From Microbacterium pygmaeum (GTDB lineage Bacteria; Actinomycetota; Actinomycetes; Actinomycetales; Microbacteriaceae): 64,000 bases of DNA. The DNA is taken from positions 1,178,001 through 1,242,000 of the forward strand of contig NZ_LT629692.1 in assembly GCF_900100885.1 (NCBI RefSeq), read 5' to 3'. Below, one piece after another: positions 57,747 to 64,000 of this stretch; within the stretch, counting starts at the first letter, position 1; every line of letters starts with the position of its first letter. The notes beneath the pieces were generated by a model. That model did no database searches, was not told where the DNA came from, and saw only the letters and a list, made by a program, of their open reading frames with translations. Position numbers and translations under genes: made by a program.

Positions 57747-60671
57747 ATGTCGATCGACGACCTCGCGAGGATGTTCGCGTCCCCGGCCATCGAGTACCGG
57801 CCGGAGCTGCGATGGTGGCTGGCGGAAGGCCTGCACACCGACGAGACCCTCCGGTACGAGATCGAGACCGCGCATCGTCTCGGCTTCGGCGGCATGGAAT
57901 TCCTCGCGATGGACGAGGAGGCGATCGATCACTCCCGGTACGGCTGGGGATCCGAGGAGTGGGTGCACGACTCGCAGATCGTCGTGGAGGAGACCACGAA
58001 GCGCGGGATGTCCGTGAGCTTCACGTCGGGCACGAACTGGTCGAATGCGAACCTTCCATCCATCGACGCGGACAGTCCCGCGGCCGCGCAGGAGCTCGAC
58101 GTCGTCGTCGAGGAGCTCCGCGGCGGTGAGCGCAGAGACGGCGCGCTGCCGCGGGTCGACCTCGCAGCAGAGCCGCCCGCAGGCATCCTGCCCGGTCATC
58201 GCGGCACGATCCGCGACCAGCATTTCGTGGCCGTCGTCGCGGCCCGCGTCGTCAGCGGCAACATCCTCGACACCGAGTCGCTGACGGACCTGACGGACGA
58301 GGTTCGCGACGGCGCGCTCGCATGGGCCGCGCCGGAGGGCGACTGGAAGCTGTTCGTCTACTGGATGCACGGCACCGGACAGACCGCCTCACCCTCGGCA
58401 TCCGTCAACTACACCGTGAACTACGTCGACCCGGACGGCGCTCAGGCCGTCATCGACTACTGGGACGGAGTCGTGCTCACGCCCGAGCTGCGCGCGCAGA
58501 TCGCGCAGAACCCGCGGGCGCAGATGTACATGGACTCCCTGGAGCTGACGACCTACGGTGCCGGCGGGCTGTTCTGGGGCCGCACCGTCGCCGAGGAGTT
58601 CCGCAGGCGGCGCGGCTACGACATCGCGCCGTGGCTGCCGCTGCTGACCCGCAGCGTGCCGTTCATGGCCGCCGGCACGATCTATCACTACGAGGCGCTC
58701 GCCGAGCAGGAGACCACGGTCGGAAAGGTGCGCTTCGACTACGTCCGCACGCTGACCGACCTGTACATCGAGAACATGCTGCGTCCGTTCGCCGCCTTCC
58801 TGCACGAGAACGGCATGACGCTGCGCGCCGAGATCAGCTACGGGCTGCCCTTCGAGCTGACCCGGCCGGGTCCCGAGGTCGACGGCATCGAGACCGAGTC
58901 GCTCGAGTTCGGCTCGCAGATCGACGCCTACCGGCTGATGTCCGGGCCTGCGCACCTGTTCGGCAAGCAGTACTCGTCCGAGACCGGCGCGACCACGCGC
59001 AACCATGTGCTCGACCACCGCTTCTACGACCAGATCATCGCGACGCAGCTCGCCGCGGGCAACACCAAGACGGTGCTGCACGGCTGGGCCAGCACGGCCG
59101 GCGCCGAGGGCGTCACCGAGTGGCCCGGCCACGAGGGCATGTGGAGCATGTTCTCGGAGCGGTTCGACACCCGTCAGCCGGCATCCGAGTTCTACCCGCT
59201 CTGGAACGATGCCATCGGCCGCTTCCAGGCGGTCCTGCGGCAGGGGCGCCCGCGCATCGATGTGGGGATCCTCCGCACCGACCACTTCACCGACAACACC
59301 TCCGGATTCGCCTTCAGCGACGGGAAGGGCGGGCGCATCCCCGACGAGGACGCATACGGGCGGCTGTGGATGCGCGACCGCCAGAACCATTGGTGGCAGG
59401 ACCTCGGCATGCAGGACGCCGGATGGACCTACGAATTCTTCGACGGCTCACTGCTGATGCGCGACGACGTCTCGTTCGACGGACAGCTCATCCAGCCGGA
59501 CGGTCCGGGGTACCAGGCGCTGATCGTCTTCCAAGCCGAGCTGGATGCAGACGTCGCGGCGCATCTGCTCGACTGGGCGCGCCGCGGGCTTCGGGTGCTG
59601 CTGGTGGACGGCACGCGCGAGCTGAAACTGCTCACCGCCGACGAGCACGTCTTCCACGAGCGCGCTGCGGCGCGCACGCCAGGACTCGACGGTCGCGACG
59701 ACGAGCTCGCGGCGACGATCGCCGAACTCGAGGCGCTGCCGACGGTTTCGCGGATCGCCGACCCCGCAGCATCCGTCCAGGCCATGCGCCGGCTCGGCGT
59801 CGTCGGACGCGCCGAGTTCGTCGACGACGACCGCAACGTGCTCACGCACCTGCGCGAGGACGGCGACCTGCTGCACGTGTACCTGTACCACTTCCTCTAT
59901 GAGACCGGGCGCCCGACCACCGTCGAGATCGCCCTCCCGGGCTCCGGCGCCGCGCATCGTCTCGACGCGTGGTCGGGTGGAATCCGGCCGCACCGGGGAA
60001 CGCGCTCGGACGGCGTCCGCACGATCGTCTCGGTCGAGCTCGAACCGGGGGAGACCGCGCTGATCACGCTGGACCGGTCGGCCGCGGCATCCGATTCCTC
60101 CGCCGTCGCTCCGACACCGGTGCTCGAGATCGATCAGTGGCGGATGAGTGTGCAGAGCTGGGATGCCGGTGAGCTGCAGGTGATCTCGGAGGATCGAGGT
60201 CTCGGCTACGAGTCCCGCGAAGTGCGCCCCGGCACGACGGTCACGACGCTGGACGGAGGGACGGGCGCGCTGCGCGCCTGGCGGCACCTCGAGGGCGTCG
60301 GCCCCGAGGTGTCCGGCGTGGGGGAGTACACCGCGCGCTTCACGCTCGATGCGATCGAGGGCGGTGCCCGGTACGTGCTTCGGCTGGGTTCCACCAGCGG
60401 CGGGCTCGGGTCTGTCCGGGTCAACGGCGGGGAGGCGAGAGGCTTCGACACCTCCTTCCCTGCGGTCGAGGTGACGGACGACCTTCGGGTCGGCGAGAAC
60501 GAGGTCGTCGTCCGCGTCTCGAGTTCGCTGAACAACCGACTCCTGGCGCGCGGGTACTACGACGCGCTGCCGGACGTGTTCGCCCAGATGGTGGGCGACC
60601 CGACGCTGACGCAGCGGACCGATGTGCACGACTACGGCCTGATCGGTCCGGTGCGACTCGTGCGAGAGTGA
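57747..60671 (+). CDS. GH106-like glycoside hydrolase (alpha-L-rhamnosidase family)
   Basis: A 974-residue protein. The N-terminal half resembles GH106 and related large hydrolases: 'ELRWWLAEGLHTDETLRYEI', 'HRLGFGGMEFLAMDEE', 'YMDSLELTTYGAGGLFWGRT', 'IETESLEFGSQIDAYRLMSG' and 'GNTKTVLHGWASTAGAEGVT'. The C-terminal part (about 860-970) is a galactose-binding-like beta domain ('ARYVLRLGSTSGGLGSVRVN'). No signal peptide, so it acts on imported oligosaccharides. Rhamnoside cleavage is the family's known activity, but the substrate is inferred. AAGGAG precedes ATG 57747 with six bases between. A LacI-type operator lies in its promoter. Confidence 0.8.
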   Translation: MSIDDLARMFASPAIEYRPELRWWLAEGLHTDETLRYEIETAHRLGFGGMEFLAMDEEAIDHSRYGWGSEEWVHDSQIVVEETTKRGMSVSFTSGTNWSNANLPSIDADSPAAAQELDVVVEELRGGERRDGALPRVDLAAEPPAGILPGHRGTIRDQHFVAVVAARVVSGNILDTESLTDLTDEVRDGALAWAAPEGDWKLFVYWMHGTGQTASPSASVNYTVNYVDPDGAQAVIDYWDGVVLTPELRAQIAQNPRAQMYMDSLELTTYGAGGLFWGRTVAEEFRRRRGYDIAPWLPLLTRSVPFMAAGTIYHYEALAEQETTVGKVRFDYVRTLTDLYIENMLRPFAAFLHENGMTLRAEISYGLPFELTRPGPEVDGIETESLEFGSQIDAYRLMSGPAHLFGKQYSSETGATTRNHVLDHRFYDQIIATQLAAGNTKTVLHGWASTAGAEGVTEWPGHEGMWSMFSERFDTRQPASEFYPLWNDAIGRFQAVLRQGRPRIDVGILRTDHFTDNTSGFAFSDGKGGRIPDEDAYGRLWMRDRQNHWWQDLGMQDAGWTYEFFDGSLLMRDDVSFDGQLIQPDGPGYQALIVFQAELDADVAAHLLDWARRGLRVLLVDGTRELKLLTADEHVFHERAAARTPGLDGRDDELAATIAELEALPTVSRIADPAASVQAMRRLGVVGRAEFVDDDRNVLTHLREDGDLLHVYLYHFLYETGRPTTVEIALPGSGAAHRLDAWSGGIRPHRGTRSDGVRTIVSVELEPGETALITLDRSAAASDSSAVAPTPVLEIDQWRMSVQSWDAGELQVISEDRGLGYESREVRPGTTVTTLDGGTGALRAWRHLEGVGPEVSGVGEYTARFTLDAIEGGARYVLRLGSTSGGLGSVRVNGGEARGFDTSFPAVEVTDDLRVGENEVVVRVSSSLNNRLLARGYYDALPDVFAQMVGDPTLTQRTDVHDYGLIGPVRLVRE

Positions 60672-60675
60672 CGGG

Positions 60676-61155
60676 ATGAGTGTCGACCTGTCGCCGGTCA
60701 TCGAGACCGACCCGCTGGATCTGCGGATCTCGGTGTCCTCGATCGTGCACTGGGCCGACAGCCACGAGGTCCGCCGCCGGGTGATGTCGGCGGTGGATTT
60801 CCCCGTCGACGACATGGCGATGTTCCTCGTGGTCAACCAGCTCAGCTATCGCGGCGCCATGAAGCCGAGTGCGCTGTCGTCGGCGCTGGGTACCGGGCGG
60901 GCGAACATCACGAAGATCACGAACCGGCTGGTCGAGGCGGGACTCGTGCTGCGCGTGCCCATCCCGGGGGATGACCGGAGCGTGCTCGTCGCGCTCACAG
61001 CCGCCGGGCGGGACATCGGCACCCGCATCCTGGCGAATGCGGGCGCGACCTTCCGCTCGAGGCTGGCGGGGTGGGATGCCGCGGACGTGGCGACCCTGCA
61101 ACGGCTGCTGGCGCGGCTCGCTGCCGAGACGGTGCGGCAGCCCCAGCAGGGCTAG
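60676..61155 (+). CDS. MarR-family transcriptional regulator
   Basis: A 159-residue regulator with the winged helix 'MKPSALSSALGTGRANITKI', 'TNRLVEAGLVLRVPIPGDDR', 'SVLVALTAAGRDIG'. It begins four bases after the GH106-like gene's stop and is probably co-transcribed with it, though whether it controls it is not known. Its last four bases overlap the end of the Lrp/AsnC gene on the other strand. Confidence 0.88.
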   Translation: MSVDLSPVIETDPLDLRISVSSIVHWADSHEVRRRVMSAVDFPVDDMAMFLVVNQLSYRGAMKPSALSSALGTGRANITKITNRLVEAGLVLRVPIPGDDRSVLVALTAAGRDIGTRILANAGATFRSRLAGWDAADVATLQRLLARLAAETVRQPQQG

Positions 61156-61631
61156 CGGCCGAGCAGCACCTCCCACCCGTCACCGTCGGTGTGCTCGAAG
61201 ATCAGGTTCGTCTCGGTGTGGGCGACAGCCGGATGCCCCGTCAGGTGGGCCAGGACGAATTCGCGCAGCTCCGCGGCATCCCGAGCAAGGACATGCAGCA
61301 GGAAGTCGTCCGCACCGGCCATGTGGAAGAGGCTGACTACGCCGGGGAGGGTGGGCGCCGCGCGCCGGAAGGCCTCGATCTCGTCGCGCGCGTGCTTGGC
61401 GAGCCGGATCGCGATGAGCGCCTGAACCGTCGCGCCGAGCGCGAGCGGGTCCAGGTCGACGCGGTAGCGGCGGATGGCTCCGCTGGTCTGCAGGCGGCGC
61501 AGGCGCAGCGAGACGGTGGACTCGGCGATGTTGAGCGTGGCGGCCAGGGATGCTCCGGATGCACGGGCATTCGCGGTCAGGGCGCGCAGCAGCGCGCGAT
61601 CGGTTCTATCGAGATCAAGGACCTGCGACAT
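61152..61631 (-). CDS. Lrp/AsnC-family transcriptional regulator
   Basis: A 159-residue regulator: helix-turn-helix 'LDRTDRALLRALTANARASG', 'AATLNIAESTVSLRLRRLQT', then the RAM (ligand-binding) domain 'VQALIAIRLAKHARDEIEAF', 'GADDFLLHVLARDAAELREF'. These proteins respond to amino acids. It is divergent from a PLP-dependent sulfur-amino-acid enzyme and a clean inverted repeat lies between, so it probably controls that enzyme and itself. GAGGAG before the ATG supports start 61631. Confidence 0.93.
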   Translation of the reverse strand: MSQVLDLDRTDRALLRALTANARASGASLAATLNIAESTVSLRLRRLQTSGAIRRYRVDLDPLALGATVQALIAIRLAKHARDEIEAFRRAAPTLPGVVSLFHMAGADDFLLHVLARDAAELREFVLAHLTGHPAVAHTETNLIFEHTDGDGWEVLLGR

Positions 61632-61657
61632 GGGACTCCTCGGGCACGGCGATGACG

Positions 61658-61696
61658 AAGGTTCTGCACAGAATTCGGGTACTGTGCAACGACCTT
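61658..61696. promoter_or_regulatory. Inverted repeat between lrp-like and PLP-enzyme genes
   Basis: TGCACAG (61665-61671) and CTGTGCA (61682-61688) are perfect arms with ten bases between. Outer arms AAGGT (61658-61662) and ACCTT (61692-61696) pair as well. It lies in the 109-base gap between divergent genes and is the best candidate operator for the Lrp/AsnC protein. Confidence 0.65.
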
Positions 61697-61740
61697 CAGA
61701 GCGGGTTGCTGGAAGTACAAGTTTCTGTTGTTCTGGCCGC

Positions 61741-63294
61741 ATGGACAAGTGGCATCACCGGATCGAGACGCGAGCGGTGCACGCGGGGATGGCGGGCGTT
61801 CGCGAAAGCGGCTCGCACGTGCCGGTGATCGATCTCTCGACGACGAACCCGCTGGCAGACGTCGAGTCGGGCGGGCTCTCCTACGAGGAGCTCGCGACCG
61901 GGCAGTCGCTCGGAGACGGACGCAGCGCGGTGTACCAGCGGCTCTGGCAGCCCGGAGTGGCGCGCTTCGAGGATGCGCTCGCCGAACTGGAGTCGACCGA
62001 GGGCGCCGTGGCCTTCGCGAGCGGCATGGCCGCGCTCTCGGCCTGCCTGATCGCGTCGGTGACAGCCGGACGCCCGCACGTGGTCGCGGTCCGCCCGCTG
62101 TACGGGGGCACCGATCACGTGCTCGAGAGCGGACTGCTCGGGACGAGCGTCACGTGGGCGCGCGTCGACGAGGTCGCCGCCTCGATCCGTCCCGATACCG
62201 GACTCGTGATCGTCGAGACCCCGGCCAACCCCACGCTCGAACTCGTGGACATCGCCGACGTCGTCGCCGCGGCGGGAACCGTGCCGGTGCTGGTGGACAA
62301 CACGTTCGCGACGCCGATCCTCCAGCAGCCGGCGCGGCACGGCGCGACGCTGGTGCTGCACAGCGCGACGAAGTACCTCGGTGGCCACGGCGACGTGATG
62401 GGCGGGGTCGTCGCCGCGAACGAGGACTGGGTGACGCGGCTCCGCCAGGTGCGGGCGCTGACCGGCGGCGTGCTGCATCCGATGGCGGCGTACCTGCTGC
62501 ACCGTGGCCTGCGCACCCTGCCGCTGCGGGTGCGGGCCCAGCAGGAGACCGCCCGTGTGCTCGCCGAGCGCATCAGCGCGCATCCCGCGGTCGCGCGCGT
62601 GCACTACCCGGGGCTCCCGGGGCAGGATCCCGTGGGGCTGATCGGACGCCAGCTGGAAGGCCCCGGTGCGATCATCGCGGTCGAGCTCGCCGGCGGGTAC
62701 GACGCAGCCGCCCGGTTCACCGAGGCGTGCGACCTGATCGAGCATGCGGTCTCACTCGGCGGCATCGACTCGCTGGTGCAGCATCCGGCATCGCTCACGC
62801 ACCGGCCGGTCGCGGGTCCGGCGAAGCCGGGCGCCGGGGTCGTGCGGATCTCGGTCGGGCTGGAGCACGTCGACGACCTCACCGACGACGTGTCGCAGGC
62901 GCTCGCCGCGGCCGGCGTTCCCGTCGCGTCGGCGCCGAGCCGGGGTGTTCCGGCCGCGTCGGCGCCGAGCCGGGGTGTTCCGGTCGCGTCGGCGCCGAGC
63001 CGGGGTGTTCCGGCCGCGTCGGCGCCGAGCCGGGGTGTTCCGGCCGCGTCGGCGCCGAGACCCGGCATTTCCGCCGAGACCGGGGTGCAGAGGGCCGGGT
63101 CTCGTGACGAAACCGGGGTTTCGGCGCCGACGACCGGGGTCTCGGCGCAGGCGGCGGCGAGGCCTGCGCCCGCGGGGCCCGCGCCGTCGGCCGGCGTCGA
63201 CGGTACTAGCACGTCCCGCGCCGGGGTTCCAGGCCCTCGTCGAGCGGGCCGGCGAGAACCTACGGTAACGGCACAGCCCCTCGCGAAACCGTGA
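61741..63294 (+). CDS. PLP-dependent trans-sulfuration enzyme (cystathionine gamma-lyase/synthase type) with repeat tail
   Basis: A 517-residue enzyme; residues 1-385 form the Cys/Met-metabolism PLP fold: 'YQRLWQPGVARFEDALAELE', 'AFASGMAALSACL', 'IVETPANPTLELVDI', the PLP lysine K211 in 'HSATKYLGGHGDVMGG', and 'VVRISVGLEHVDDLTDD'. It could make or break cystathionine, or cleave methionine; sequence alone does not decide. Family members end near residue 390. Here a tail of about 125 residues follows, starting with five copies of a ten-residue unit (GVPAASAPSR) encoded by a 30-base repeat at 62911-63060. Controlled probably by the divergent Lrp/AsnC protein. Confidence 0.88.
   Translation: MDKWHHRIETRAVHAGMAGVRESGSHVPVIDLSTTNPLADVESGGLSYEELATGQSLGDGRSAVYQRLWQPGVARFEDALAELESTEGAVAFASGMAALSACLIASVTAGRPHVVAVRPLYGGTDHVLESGLLGTSVTWARVDEVAASIRPDTGLVIVETPANPTLELVDIADVVAAAGTVPVLVDNTFATPILQQPARHGATLVLHSATKYLGGHGDVMGGVVAANEDWVTRLRQVRALTGGVLHPMAAYLLHRGLRTLPLRVRAQQETARVLAERISAHPAVARVHYPGLPGQDPVGLIGRQLEGPGAIIAVELAGGYDAAARFTEACDLIEHAVSLGGIDSLVQHPASLTHRPVAGPAKPGAGVVRISVGLEHVDDLTDDVSQALAAAGVPVASAPSRGVPAASAPSRGVPVASAPSRGVPAASAPSRGVPAASAPRPGISAETGVQRAGSRDETGVSAPTTGVSAQAAARPAPAGPAPSAGVDGTSTSRAGVPGPRRAGRREPTVTAQPLAKP
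62911..63060. repeat. Five 30-bp tandem repeats in the PLP-enzyme gene
   Basis: Copies begin at 62911, 62941, 62971, 63001 and 63031. The last four are nearly identical (one C/T difference in the middle); the first is diverged and is likely the original coding end. Each contains TCGGCGCCGA, a ten-base palindrome. The frame is kept, giving a Pro/Ala/Ser-rich decapeptide repeat. Confidence 0.9.
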
Positions 63295-63304
63295 ACGGAG
63301 CATC

Positions 63305-63523
63305 ATGACCAACCCCGCGAACCCTCCCATTCCTCCGGTGCCGATCACTGACCGCGACGACGTTGCGATCGACGGACCCGACATCATCACGGAAGCGGTC
63401 GATCCGCTCGACCCGGACGATCAGCCGCTGGACCCGGACCTCGACGACGACCAGATCGACAGTGCGGATGCCGACCGCAGAGCGGCGACCGAGGGGACGA
63501 AGGGCGAAGACCCCTCGAACTGA
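63305..63523 (+). CDS. Small acidic hypothetical protein
   Basis: A 72-residue, strongly acidic protein: 'MTNPANPPIPPVPITDRDDV' at the start and 'DPDLDDDQIDSADADRRA' later. Likely disordered. Starts ten bases after the PLP-enzyme stop (GGAG eight bases before the ATG), so it may be co-transcribed. Similar acidic short proteins occur in related genomes; function unknown. Confidence 0.6.
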   Translation: MTNPANPPIPPVPITDRDDVAIDGPDIITEAVDPLDPDDQPLDPDLDDDQIDSADADRRAATEGTKGEDPSN

Positions 63524-63541
63524 TCGCGATCGGTCAGCGCT

Positions 63542-63695
63542 GCGGCCGAGACCCGGGGTCGCAGCCGAAACCCATGGGTCGCAGTTGAAACCCCGGGTCG
63601 CGGCCGAGACCCGGGGTCGCAGCCGAAACCCATGGGTCGCAGCCGAAACCTCGGACTCGCGGCCGAGACCCGTCCCCGCAGCCGAGACCGGGGAC
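63542..63695. repeat. Eight tandem 18-20-bp palindrome-bearing repeats
   Basis: Units start at 63542, 63561, 63581, 63600, 63619, 63639, 63659 and 63678. They alternate between GCGGCCGAGACCCGGGGTC and GCAGCCGAAACCCATGGGTC forms, so three units make a 58-59-base higher-order repeat. Each unit has a small palindrome at its centre (ACCCATGGGT or GACCC/GGGTC). They fill most of the 266-base gap before the transglutaminase-like gene. The same GCCGAGACC-type words occur in the repeat tail of the PLP-enzyme gene upstream. Confidence 0.88.
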
Positions 63696-63789
63696 GATGC
63701 GCCCGGGACTGGACGGAATTGCCGGGTCTCGGCGGCTGCAAGCACCGCCACGAAACCCGCGCGCAACAGAATTGGGCGACACTGTGGGA

Positions 63790-64000
63790 ATGTCCACAAA
63801 GGTCTCCCTCACGCACTACACCGGGTACGAGTTCGCGCGCCCGGTGCAGGTCACCCCCCACGTGGTGCGTCTGAGGCCTGCGCCGCACTCGCGGACGCCG
63901 ATCGAGGCGTACTCGCTGGATGTCAGCCCGAAGAACCACTTCATCAACTGGCAGCAGGACCCGTTCGGCAATTGGGTCGCCCGCATCGTGTTCCCGGAGC
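63790..64000 (+). CDS. Transglutaminase-like protein, N-terminal part (cut by window edge)
   Basis: The first 70 codons of a gene that continues past the window. 'SLTHYTGYEFARPVQVTPHV', 'VRLRPAPHSRTPIEAYSLDV' and 'NHFINWQQDPFGNWVARIVF' match the N-terminal beta domain of bacterial transglutaminase-like proteins (PF08379 type). The catalytic Cys-His-Asp domain would follow beyond the window. These proteins are often proteases or cross-linkers of unknown target. Confidence 0.85.
   Translation, partial: MSTKVSLTHYTGYEFARPVQVTPHVVRLRPAPHSRTPIEAYSLDVSPKNHFINWQQDPFGNWVARIVFPE

Overview
The window looks like chromosomal DNA of a very GC-rich actinobacterium. Gene families, codon use and promoter style fit Microbacteriaceae, probably Microbacterium or a close relative; this is inferred, as no rRNA or other marker gene is present. 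It is mostly ordinary metabolic chromosome with several regulatory islands. I saw no rRNA, tRNA, CRISPR array, prophage or insertion sequence.

Layout. 1-1642: end of a GNAT acetyltransferase and a PAS-GAF-GGDEF diguanylate cyclase. 1706-8317: an alpha-galactoside unit (GH36 alpha-galactosidase and a three-gene sugar ABC importer) divergent from a ROK regulator. 8319-13315: an SDR remnant, then molybdenum-enzyme genes (moeA, an FdhF/YdeP-type oxidoreductase, fdhD). 13235-20686: nitrite assimilation with its own siroheme pathway (nirB, nirD, cysG-like, hemD, sirB, tightly overlapping) and a divergent nitrite channel. 20801-28220: single enzymes and small proteins. 28267-30602: a TetR/efflux pair. 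30589-32484: amylosucrase. 32661-36858: a two-way Asp23/Gls24 envelope-stress locus, with a membrane-protein operon on one strand and an ECF sigma factor, a zinc-finger/Asp23-like fusion and a small partner on the other. 37002-38690: serine dehydratase.

38705-40609 holds the most unusual structure. A Vsr/DUF559-like nuclease gene with an AbiEi-like N-terminus sits between two arrays of 51-bp imperfect palindromes, five copies on one side and six on the other. Array 1 ends 10 bp from the nuclease stop codon. 40704-45547: TetR, a DUF4287 protein, a drug-type ABC exporter with a perfect 28-bp palindrome over its start, MarR and a DUF2207 membrane protein. 45651-48342: HNH protein, DUF1684 protein and glucose-6-phosphate isomerase. 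48646-54077: an aldo-keto reductase/MFS/alcohol dehydrogenase operon divergent from an XRE regulator followed by an internally shortened cupin and a DUF2255 protein. 54111-61155: CHAD protein, methyltransferase, DUF899, MenC/NAAAR-type enzyme, a large GH106-like hydrolase and MarR. 61152-64000: a Lrp/AsnC regulator divergent from a PLP sulfur-amino-acid enzyme with a repeat-derived tail, an acidic small protein, a second repeat field, and the start of a transglutaminase-like gene.

Recurring themes are many 1- or 4-base stop/start overlaps inside operons, about sixteen genes with a -10-like hexamer exactly 6 or 7 bases before the start codon (leaderless transcription), and short palindromic repeats that have expanded between genes and in places into coding ends.
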